This document shows positions 41,358 through 48,766 of a DNA stretch of 50,520 nucleotides, piece by piece. The notes beneath the pieces were generated by a model. It worked only from the letters and a program-made list of their open reading frames with translations. It searched no databases and was not told the origin of the DNA. Where the stretch lies: NCBI GenBank assembly GCA_037446355.1, contig JBBIIT010000023.1, forward strand, positions 1 through 50,520, written 5' to 3'. Made by a program: the position numbers and the translations under genes. Position 1 is the first letter of the stretch. Each line of letters starts with the position of its first letter. This stretch comes from Roseiarcus sp037446355 (lineage in GTDB: Bacteria > Pseudomonadota > Alphaproteobacteria > Rhizobiales > Beijerinckiaceae).

Positions 41358-41948
41358 ATGGCGGCGATCGTGTCCATTCAACCTCCCTCGGATATCGTAC
41401 TGGAGGTCGCGCGAGCGGCGGACCCGTTGCGCGCGGAGGCGATGGCGCAGCGTCTAAATTCCTTCGCATCGGGAACGGCGGACGCGGGCGCGGGTTTCTC
41501 CGCCGCTCTCGATCAGGCGAGCCCCGCGGTGACCCCGCCACCCGCAGCGGCAAATCTGCGGGTGCGGGTCGGCGTCGCCGCCATGGCGGCCGAAGGCAAG
41601 CGGACCCAGGCCGAGGCGCAATTCGAATCCGTGCTCCTCAATAATTTCATCGGCGAAATGTTGCCTAAGAATGCGCCGGAGTCGTTCGGGCAGGGCTTCG
41701 CCGGGGACATGTGGCGTTCACTGTTGTCGGAAAGAATCGCCGACCAGATCGCCAGATCTGGCGCTTTGGGGATCGGGCGCCGTCTGTTCGCGACGCATCC
41801 GATGCGATCGGGCCGCGCGCTCGTCGGCGCCGATCCCGTCGCCGCGCATCCCAACGTCGCGGCGGGCAGCGGAAATCTGCTGTCCGTCCGGCGCGAAGCG
41901 GCAATCGCGGAGGGCGCTGTGCTGTTCGCTTCGAGCAAAGACGTATGA
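41358..41948 (+). CDS. flgJ: FlgJ-like rod-binding protein (CheL type)
   Basis: In this 196-residue protein the middle part is the rod-binding domain of FlgJ: AEAQFESVLLNNFIGEMLPKN (about 79-99) and the following QGFAGDMWRSLLSERIADQIARSGALGIG, of which WRSLLSERIADQIA is characteristic. The muramidase half of enteric FlgJ is absent. The separate transglycosylase at 13170-13850 may supply that activity. Alphaproteobacterial versions are annotated CheL or FlgJ. The N-terminus (1-60) is Ala/Pro-rich and the C-terminus (about 145-196) has no known motif. Confidence 0.82.
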   Translation: MAAIVSIQPPSDIVLEVARAADPLRAEAMAQRLNSFASGTADAGAGFSAALDQASPAVTPPPAAANLRVRVGVAAMAAEGKRTQAEAQFESVLLNNFIGEMLPKNAPESFGQGFAGDMWRSLLSERIADQIARSGALGIGRRLFATHPMRSGRALVGADPVAAHPNVAAGSGNLLSVRREAAIAEGAVLFASSKDV

Positions 41949-42340
41949 CCTCGCGCGCGCCCAATCCTGTCGCCAATCCTGAGACGTCGACGCTCGCCGC
42001 GATTTTGCCCGCCGTAGAGCGCTTGCGGGACGCCGTCGAGGCGGAAAACGCGGAACTCGCGCGTGGCGGCGTCAGCGATTATCCCGCGCATAGCCGTCGC
42101 AAAAGCCACGGTCTGCTGGAGCTGAACCGAATGCGGGCCGCGCTTGCGAGCGTCAGCGAGAACGGGCAAGCGCGCGAAGCCCTCGCCGATCTTTCCAGCA
42201 AGCTCGATCTCAACCGGCGGTTGCTCGAAGTTCAACTGCGCGCGGCGCGAAAAGTGTCGAGCATTTTGGCCAAAGCCATTCGTGACGGCCAATCGGACGG
42301 CACCTATTCGCCGCACGCCTGGCGCGAGTCGGAAGTATGA
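41945..42340 (+). CDS. flgN: FlgN-like export chaperone
   Basis: The 131-residue helical cytoplasmic protein overlaps the flgJ stop by 4 bases. AILPAVERLRDAVEAENAEL, then LLELNRMRAAL and LDLNRRLLEVQLRAARKVSSIL, match the layout of FlgN, which escorts FlgK and FlgL to the export gate. The conserved C-terminal helix (about 82-108) is the best evidence. FlgN sequences are variable, so the call is probable rather than certain. Confidence 0.65.
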   Translation: MTSRAPNPVANPETSTLAAILPAVERLRDAVEAENAELARGGVSDYPAHSRRKSHGLLELNRMRAALASVSENGQAREALADLSSKLDLNRRLLEVQLRAARKVSSILAKAIRDGQSDGTYSPHAWRESEV

Positions 42341-42792
42341 TCAAGATCCTATTTGTTGGTGTCTGGGCCTCTCTGGTGACGCTCGGCGCGAACTATGCCG
42401 CAGCCCGTTGGGTGCTGTCGCGCGCCAATCGGCCTATCGCTCAAGTGGTCTCCGCGTCGGAGACGCGCAAGACGAAGGAGATCAACGTGCCCGTCGTCCG
42501 CGATGGCGCGGTGAAAGGCTATGTGGTCGCGCAGTTTTCCTATGTCGTCGATCTCGCGGTAGCGCAAAAGCTCCCCGCGCAACCTGACGCTTTCATCGTC
42601 GACGAGGCGTTTCGCTACATATATGACGATGAAGGGATCGATTTCTCGCATCTCGAAAGATTAGATCTCGACAAGTTGACACACGCCGTCATAACGCGAA
42701 CCAATGAGCGCATGAAAGCGGAAGTCGTCACCGAAATGGGCGTGCAGGAGTGCAACTTCCTGCTCAACGCCGAAGCCAGGGGCAAGTTGTAA
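42337..42792 (+). CDS. Unknown membrane-anchored protein at the end of the flagellar operon
   Basis: I do not recognise this 151-residue protein by name. It has an N-terminal membrane helix (about 4-24) and a soluble, probably periplasmic domain (about 45-150). That domain has alternating strands (INVPVVRDGAVKGYVVAQFSYVVD) followed by a helical part. The pattern, in particular GYVVAQFSYVVD and the late ITRTNERM, loosely recalls FliL-like or SPFH-type stator accessories. It overlaps the FlgN-like gene by 4 bases, so it is co-translated with flagellar genes. A comparable unnamed gene follows fliR/flgJ-type genes in rhizobia. Confidence 0.72.
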   Translation: MIKILFVGVWASLVTLGANYAAARWVLSRANRPIAQVVSASETRKTKEINVPVVRDGAVKGYVVAQFSYVVDLAVAQKLPAQPDAFIVDEAFRYIYDDEGIDFSHLERLDLDKLTHAVITRTNERMKAEVVTEMGVQECNFLLNAEARGKL

Positions 42793-42794
42793 GC

Positions 42795-43655
42795 TCAGCC
42801 GCCGAGCGCGACGCCCTGCAGGGTCGCCAGCATCCGGTTGCTGATGAGCGAGCCGCCGCTGACGCCGGCGAGCAAGGAGCCGTTCGAACTGACAATTCCC
42901 CCAAGGATCGTCGCGGCGGCCGAGGCGCCGCCGGGGGCGCTGCTATTGGCGAGCGTGAGCGAAGACGAGGCGCCGGAGGCCGGTCCGTAGGAGGCATCGT
43001 ACATCGCAGTGAACCGCTCGGTTAGCTGTTGCACTTTCGCAGGATCGTGTAGCGTCGCCACGGGTGCGAGCCTGCCGACGCTCGCCGCCTCCGCGTCGAT
43101 CTGCGAAGCGCTGACGGTCGGCGCGAGGCCGAAAATCGTTTGCACGACCTCCAGCAGATTCTTGTCGCCGAGAATGCCGTAGGCGTTCGTTATCGTAGGC
43201 GCGACGCGCTGGAAATAGAGTGCGAGCTGAACTCCGACATTCTGTTGTCCCTGATCGGTCTCGAGCTGCTGCTCCACATAGTTTTTCGTCGTCGTAGCGA
43301 CCGCGGATGCAGACGTCGGCGACTTGGCGCCAGGGTCGGTAAAGTCGAATGCGGCGGCGAACGCTCGCCATCGCGGGTCGGTCAAGGTGTTGGCGAGCGC
43401 CTTCGGATTGCCGACGCCGCCCTCGAGAACTTGTTTGATGAGCGCCGTCGAGTTGATCTGGTCGCTGAGACCATAGGCCTGCATGGCATAGGAGAGGAGG
43501 CGGTAGTTGCTCACGAGGTCGGCCGCCGACTTCACCTTGCCGATATTGGCTTCAAAATAGGCGGCGGCGCTCTTCACCGCAGGCTCGGCCGCCGTCATCG
43601 CCTGATAACGCGGAAGGTTCTGCGTGATCGACAGGTAGGTCGAGGTTGTCGTCAC
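42795..43655 (-). CDS. DUF1217-family flagellar-locus protein
   Basis: The 286-residue, mainly helical protein belongs to the DUF1217 family, found in alphaproteobacterial flagellar regions. It has SITQNLPRYQAMTAAEPAVKSAAAYFEANIGKVKSAADLV-type N-terminal blocks, with RYQAMTAAEPAVKSAAAYF visible near 16-34. LLSYAMQAYGL and TDPRWRAFAAAFDF follow. There is no signal peptide, and the flagellin-like helical ends suggest a secreted or filament-linked protein, but its function is unknown. The start is GTG at 43655, with GGAGG eight bases upstream. It converges on the flagellar operon with a gap of only 2 bp. Confidence 0.82.
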   Translation of the reverse strand: MTTTSTYLSITQNLPRYQAMTAAEPAVKSAAAYFEANIGKVKSAADLVSNYRLLSYAMQAYGLSDQINSTALIKQVLEGGVGNPKALANTLTDPRWRAFAAAFDFTDPGAKSPTSASAVATTTKNYVEQQLETDQGQQNVGVQLALYFQRVAPTITNAYGILGDKNLLEVVQTIFGLAPTVSASQIDAEAASVGRLAPVATLHDPAKVQQLTERFTAMYDASYGPASGASSSLTLANSSAPGGASAAATILGGIVSSNGSLLAGVSGGSLISNRMLATLQGVALGG

Positions 43656-43955
43656 GAAAATCGCCTCCGAGGGCGCCGGTATGAGAACTTGAGCGCAACG
43701 AAGTCTCGGCTCAATTGGTCAAGGGATCGTTAGCGCCCGGTCGAGCGCATTTGATTTCTCCAAGCATTTATCTCGCCGAGCTTGCGCGAGCGGCGCCGCG
43801 CCAATCACGGACATTGTCGGCGTCGCCGCTATCGAGCCGCAAAGGCAGCCCAGTATTGACGCGGCGGGCAATGCGCGCACGTGTATAGTTGAAAAGAGGG
43901 TCGGGACTCGTGACCACGATCGTTGCGGCACTTCAAAGTTGCAAGCGAGGCGCGA
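43656..43955. promoter_or_regulatory. Intergenic region between polA and the DUF1217 gene
   Basis: These 300 bp lie between two minus-strand genes and should hold the DUF1217 promoter and the polA 3' end. I see no convincing gene, promoter or intrinsic terminator. Two partial promoter-like matches were examined and rejected (see the rejected list). Confidence 0.4.
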
Positions 43956-46934
43956 TCAATGCGCTTCGTCCCAGTTGTGGGCGGCTCGCGCATCCACTTG
44001 CAGCGGCGCGCTCAATTGCACGGCCGGATGCGGCGCTTCGATCATGATCTTGGTCACGAGTGTGATTGTCGCCTCGATTTCGTCGTTCGGGGCCTGGAAC
44101 ACGAGTTCGTCATGTACCTGGAGCAACATGCGCGCGCTGAGCTTGGCATGGGCGAGGGCGCCATCCATGCGCGTCATCGCGCGGCGAATGATGTCGGCGG
44201 CCGAGCCCTGGATCGGCGCATTGATCGCGGCGCGTTCGTTGAACGCGCGCTCGGACGGGTTGGCCGCGGCGATTCGCGGGAAGTGACACTTGCGGCCGAA
44301 AATCGTGGCGACATAGCCGTCGGTTCGCGCACGCGCCTTGGTCGTCTCCATGTAGTCGCGAATTCCGGGAAAGCGCTCGAAATATTTCTTGATATAGGCC
44401 CCCGCCTCCTCGCGTGGAATTCCGAGTTGATTGGCGAGGCCGAAGGCCGAAATGCCATAGATAATGCCGAAGTTGATCGCCTTGGCGCGCCGACGCACTT
44501 CACTAGGCATATCCTTGATCGGGACGCCGAACATTTCCGAGGCGGTCATCGCGTGGATGTCGAGCCCTTCGGCGAACGCCTTTTTCAGCGAGGATATGTC
44601 GGCGATGTGCGCGAGCAGGCGCAGTTCGATCTGGCTGTAGTCGGCCGAGATCAGCTTATGGCCCTTGTCGGCGACGAAGGCGCGGCGAATCTTTCGCCCC
44701 GCCTCGTTGCGCACGGGGATGTTTTGCAGGTTGGGTTCGGATGAGGAGAGGCGCCCGGTCGTCGTCGAGGCGAGCGCGTAGGACGTGTGGACACGATGCG
44801 TGCGCGGGTTGACGTAACTTGGCAGGGCGTCCGTGTAGGTCGATTTCAGTTTCGCGAGCTGGCGCCAATCGAGCACGCGCGCCGGCAGCTCGTGACCTTC
44901 GTCAGCGAGGTCTTCGAGCACGCTCGCGGAAGTCGACCATGCGCCGGTCGCGGTCTTTTTGCCGCCGGGCAGGCCCATCTGTCCGAAGAGGATGTCGCCA
45001 AGTTGCTTGGGAGAGCCGAGATTGAACGGCGCGCCGACCAGCGCATAAATCTCGGATTCCAACCGCGCCATGCCCTGGGCGAATTCGCCTGAAAGCCGCG
45101 AGAGAACCTCGCGGTCGATCGAGACGCCGCGCGCCTCCATTCGTGCAAGCGGCGCGATCAGTGGCCGCTCCAGCGTCTCGTAAACAGTGACCAGTCCCTC
45201 GGCGACGAGGCGCGGTTTCAGGACTCGCCACAGCCGAAGCGTCACGTCGGCGTCCTCTGCGGCGTATTGCGTCGCCTTATCGATCGCGACGCGGGCGAAG
45301 CCGATGAAATTGCGTCCCGATCCCGCGACCTCGGCGAAGGAGATGGTCTTGTGGCCGAGCCAGCGCTCGGAAAGCGCGTCCATCCCGTGCCCGTCGCCAG
45401 TCGCGCCGGAATCAAGTACGTAGGAGATCAGCATCGTGTCGTCGAACGGCGCGACCTCAACGCCGCGCTCGGCGAACACGTGCCAGTCGAACTTCACGTT
45501 CTGGCCAATCTTCAGGACGCCGGGGTCTTCGAGCAGCGGCTTGAGCAGCGCGAGGGCGTCAGCCTCGCCGATCTGGCCCGCCGTCAAACCGCCGCCGCCG
45601 AAGAGATCGCCGGCGCCGGCGCGGTGGCCGATGGGGATATAACAGGCCTCTCCGGGCGCGACGGCGAGCGACACGCCGACGAGATCGGCCTGAATCGGAT
45701 CGAGCGAACTCGTCTCCGTGTCGAACGCGACGACGCCGATCTCATGCGCGCGCGCGATCCAGCGCTTGAGCTCGTGGGCGGTCGTGACAGTCGGATAGCC
45801 CGCGATGTCGAACTTGGTCGCTTTCGCCTCGGCGGCGCGGGTGTCGGCGAGGGTTCGCGGCGTCGGGCTTTCGTCGGCGACCGCCTTTGCCGGCGAGGCT
45901 TGGGGCGCGGGTTTGGGCGACGGCGATTTGGCTTCGCCATTGCGGCCGCGCCAGCCGGCGGCGCCGACGAAATTCGGATCGGGTTCGACGGCGGCGGGGT
46001 CTAGCCCGCAAATCTCGCCGATGCGCTTGGTGATGGTGGTGAACTCCATCGCTTTCAGGAACGCAACCAGCTTCTCGCCTTCGAGTTTCGGCATCCCGAG
46101 CGAATCGAGCGCGACCTCGGTCTTGACGTCGCGCACCAGCGTGACGAGCGTCTTGGAGATTTCAATCAGCTTGACCGTCTCGGGATTGGTCAGCGTCTCC
46201 CGACGTTTGGGCTGCTTGATCTCGCCCGCGCGCTTGAGCAGCGTATTGAGGTCGCCGTATTCGTTGATGAGTTGCGCGGCGGTCTTGATTCCGATGCCCG
46301 GCGCGCCCGGCACGTTGTCGGTGGAATCGCCCGCGAGCGACTGGATATCGACGACCCTGTCCGGCCCGGCGCCGAAATAGGCGACGACTTCGTCGGGACC
46401 GATGCGACGCTCCTCGCGATCGCCCGAAGCCGGGTCGAACATCGCGACGCCCGGCTCGATCAGTTGCATCAGATCCTTGTCGGCCGAGACGATCAGCACG
46501 TCGGCGCCGCGCTGGCGCGCCTGACGCGCATAGGTCGCGATGAGATCGTCGGCCTCGTAACGATCCTGCTCGATCGGGGTCAGGCCGAAAGCGCGCACGG
46601 TCTCGCGCATCAGCGGAAATTGCGGAACCAGGTCCTCGGGCGGATCGGGGCGATGCGCCTTGTAGAGCGGATAAAGCTCCTTGCGGAACGAATTTTCCGA
46701 CTTGTCGAAAATGATCGCCAGATGAGTCGGCTTGAGGCCCGCGGCGCCGTCGCGCAGGAATTGCAAGATCTTGGTCGCGAACAGTCGGACCGCGCCTACG
46801 GGCAGTCGGTCGGAGCGATAATTGTATTTCTGATCCTGGCGGATCGATTGGAAATAGGCGCGGAAGACGAACGACGAGCCGTCGACGAGAAATACATGGT
46901 CGCCGGGACCGACGGGGCGGTGGGATTGGGTCAT
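43956..46934 (-). CDS. polA: DNA polymerase I
   Basis: The 992-residue repair and Okazaki-fragment-processing polymerase has three domains. The N-terminal 5'-3' exonuclease (about 1-310) has VFLVDGSSFVFRAYF, then YEADDLIATYA and LAGDSTDNVPGAPGIGIKTA. The 3'-5' proofreading domain (about 370-580) has AFDTETSSLD and KFDWHVF, keeping catalytic acidic residues. The polymerase domain (about 600-992) has motif A DYSQIELRLLAH, motif B RRRAKAINFGIIYG and motif C VHDELVF. A Pro/Ala-rich linker (about 320-370) separates the two nucleases. All active-site motifs look intact. The length is normal for alphaproteobacteria. Confidence 0.98.
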   Translation of the reverse strand: MTQSHRPVGPGDHVFLVDGSSFVFRAYFQSIRQDQKYNYRSDRLPVGAVRLFATKILQFLRDGAAGLKPTHLAIIFDKSENSFRKELYPLYKAHRPDPPEDLVPQFPLMRETVRAFGLTPIEQDRYEADDLIATYARQARQRGADVLIVSADKDLMQLIEPGVAMFDPASGDREERRIGPDEVVAYFGAGPDRVVDIQSLAGDSTDNVPGAPGIGIKTAAQLINEYGDLNTLLKRAGEIKQPKRRETLTNPETVKLIEISKTLVTLVRDVKTEVALDSLGMPKLEGEKLVAFLKAMEFTTITKRIGEICGLDPAAVEPDPNFVGAAGWRGRNGEAKSPSPKPAPQASPAKAVADESPTPRTLADTRAAEAKATKFDIAGYPTVTTAHELKRWIARAHEIGVVAFDTETSSLDPIQADLVGVSLAVAPGEACYIPIGHRAGAGDLFGGGGLTAGQIGEADALALLKPLLEDPGVLKIGQNVKFDWHVFAERGVEVAPFDDTMLISYVLDSGATGDGHGMDALSERWLGHKTISFAEVAGSGRNFIGFARVAIDKATQYAAEDADVTLRLWRVLKPRLVAEGLVTVYETLERPLIAPLARMEARGVSIDREVLSRLSGEFAQGMARLESEIYALVGAPFNLGSPKQLGDILFGQMGLPGGKKTATGAWSTSASVLEDLADEGHELPARVLDWRQLAKLKSTYTDALPSYVNPRTHRVHTSYALASTTTGRLSSSEPNLQNIPVRNEAGRKIRRAFVADKGHKLISADYSQIELRLLAHIADISSLKKAFAEGLDIHAMTASEMFGVPIKDMPSEVRRRAKAINFGIIYGISAFGLANQLGIPREEAGAYIKKYFERFPGIRDYMETTKARARTDGYVATIFGRKCHFPRIAAANPSERAFNERAAINAPIQGSAADIIRRAMTRMDGALAHAKLSARMLLQVHDELVFQAPNDEIEATITLVTKIMIEAPHPAVQLSAPLQVDARAAHNWDEAH

Positions 46935-46986
46935 GGCGCAGTTCTACCCGAGGCGGCGGGCGAGGGCTATCGGGGCGCCGCGCCCG

Positions 46987-48645
46987 TCAATCCCAGGCCC
47001 AGCGCCAGAGGCCAGCGAGAAGCACGGTCGCCGCCGCCAGCGCCACGACGAACGCCACCGCGCCGCAATATCCCGACCCGAAAACCCTGGCGGTCGCCGC
47101 GCCGAGGGCCTGCCAGCCTGCCTGCATCGCCGTCGGCGTCATCGCGAAAGCCGCGTCGGCCAAACCCTTCGCGACGAATGCGAGCAGTCCGGCGCCCAGC
47201 GCCAGCGCAGCGGTGAGAACGGCAAGCTCGAAATAGGCCAAGGCATGCCGGCCGCGTTGGCGATCGTCGGCGCCGGGAATCGCCGCGAAAGCGGCCCGCA
47301 ATCCGGGCTGCGGATTCGAACCCGGCAGTACTTCGTCGAGCAGCGCGTCGGTGTCGCCGACGGGGGCCGGCGCTTGCGGAAGGAGATAGCGGACGTGCGA
47401 ATAGAGAAACAGCGCGCTCGCGTGGACATGCACATTCTTGAGCCCGCGGCGCGGCCAGGCGGTTTCGGGATCGCTGAAGGCGGCGAGCGCGGCGCCGATC
47501 GGATCTGTGGCGTCCCAAAGATTGATCCAGTCGGCCGCTTCCGGAAATGCGTCGCGCTGCGGATTGAGACAGACGACGCGAGGCCACAGCGTCGCGAATT
47601 TGTCGAGCGGCGAGCCGTAGGTCAGCAGACCGCGAAAGTTTCGGAATAACTGGGTCCGCGAGACGCCTTCATCGTCGCCGAGCCAGGTCGGCCGGCGCGG
47701 CATCATGACGGAAAGATCGGGTCTGCGCTGCGGATCGCCGTTGGGAACGTAGGGCGTGCGCGTCCATAGCGGCGTGCCGCGAAGGCGATCGACCTGCGCG
47801 GGCTGGAGATAGTTCGGCAGGCACCATTCGGTTTCCTGTAGCGCGTTGAATGCGAGCACGCTGCCCTGGCTGTGGCCGAGAACGTACCAGCGGTCGTAAC
47901 CGCGCTCCGCCATCGCGATGAGCTCCGTGACCATGCGGCGGCGGATGGTCGCCCGCCAGGGTTGGCCGACGTCGATCAGGCTGCCGCCGCCGATCGGCGG
48001 GTCCTGGGTGTAAATGCGGACATGGCCGACATATTGTGTGATGAGCGAAGAACTGCCGATCAGCGGCGAAATCCAGGCGAGGACTTGCTTTAGGACGTTC
48101 CAGGAAAAGAACGTTAGAAAAGCGAGCATGGCCCAGAAGGCGAGCAAAAGTCTGACCCAGAGAATGGAGAGAATCGGCGCCTCGCTTTCGGTCGAAGTCT
48201 GGTCCGCGAATTTCGGGCCGACCATCAGCTTGTCGGTGTTGCTCGCGCGTCCTTCCAAATGACTGACGCGCTGGATGCGCGCGCGCCATTGCCCGAGCGC
48301 CCAGATCCAGAACCGCAATTGATCGGCGAGGCTCTCGGAATCGCCGAGATCCGCCCACCAGGCCTCGTGGACGTGGACGTGCGCGCGTTCGTTCCGCGCC
48401 TGCGCGACTTCAATTTCAAACGGGCTGTCGCAGGGGCGCGCGGAAGGGCACGCGAGTTCTTCGGGCGTGCGCGCGGCGGTGCGGTCATTGACGACGAAAC
48501 GTGGCGGCGACTTCTGCGCCGCCAAGGCGCCCGCGATCGCCCGTGTGAGCCCGCTGGCGGTTTCAAAACGTTGTTGGTCGCCGATGCCGTGGACGATCAG
48601 CAGGCCGATGCGCTCGATCTGAGCGTTGCGAGCTTCGCCCGTCAT
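46987..48645 (-). CDS. Membrane-anchored alpha/beta-hydrolase-like protein
   Basis: The 552-residue protein has a lipase/esterase-like fold by motif. LLIVHGIGDQQRFE (15-28) could provide the oxyanion hole. YVLGHSQGSVLAFNAL (254-269) holds the nucleophile elbow GHSQG with Ser259. A hydrophobic stretch of 25-30 residues (about 163-192) lies between the two. Two more membrane helices are at the C-terminus (about 455-485 and 525-550). There is no signal peptide, so the catalytic part is probably cytoplasmic. The substrate is unknown. It lies 53 bp upstream of polA and downstream of ftsK, all on the minus strand. Confidence 0.75.
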   Translation of the reverse strand: MTGEARNAQIERIGLLIVHGIGDQQRFETASGLTRAIAGALAAQKSPPRFVVNDRTAARTPEELACPSARPCDSPFEIEVAQARNERAHVHVHEAWWADLGDSESLADQLRFWIWALGQWRARIQRVSHLEGRASNTDKLMVGPKFADQTSTESEAPILSILWVRLLLAFWAMLAFLTFFSWNVLKQVLAWISPLIGSSSLITQYVGHVRIYTQDPPIGGGSLIDVGQPWRATIRRRMVTELIAMAERGYDRWYVLGHSQGSVLAFNALQETEWCLPNYLQPAQVDRLRGTPLWTRTPYVPNGDPQRRPDLSVMMPRRPTWLGDDEGVSRTQLFRNFRGLLTYGSPLDKFATLWPRVVCLNPQRDAFPEAADWINLWDATDPIGAALAAFSDPETAWPRRGLKNVHVHASALFLYSHVRYLLPQAPAPVGDTDALLDEVLPGSNPQPGLRAAFAAIPGADDRQRGRHALAYFELAVLTAALALGAGLLAFVAKGLADAAFAMTPTAMQAGWQALGAATARVFGSGYCGAVAFVVALAAATVLLAGLWRWAWD

Positions 48646-48766
48646 GCCGACCGCTCCCTTGCCGACACAAACATGATATTGCCTGGGCGCCCGCGATACA
48701 AGCGCGCGCCGTTCCTGCGACCGCTTTCGCCTCTGGCGGCCGACTGTCGGGCCGCGGCTGCGCGCG

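Noticed and set aside
43856..43889. TTGACG and TATAGT as a sigma-70 promoter
   Set aside because: The spacer is 22 bases, too long for a normal -35/-10 pair, and it points toward the 3' side of the DUF1217 gene.
43719..43931. A 70-residue minus-strand open frame in the polA-DUF1217 gap
   Set aside because: It has no clear ribosome-binding site, domain or hydrophobic pattern, and its composition does not resemble neighbouring genes.
43927..43942. GGCAC and TTGC as a sigma-54 promoter
   Set aside because: The GG to GC spacing is 12 bases instead of 10, and no plus-strand gene follows.
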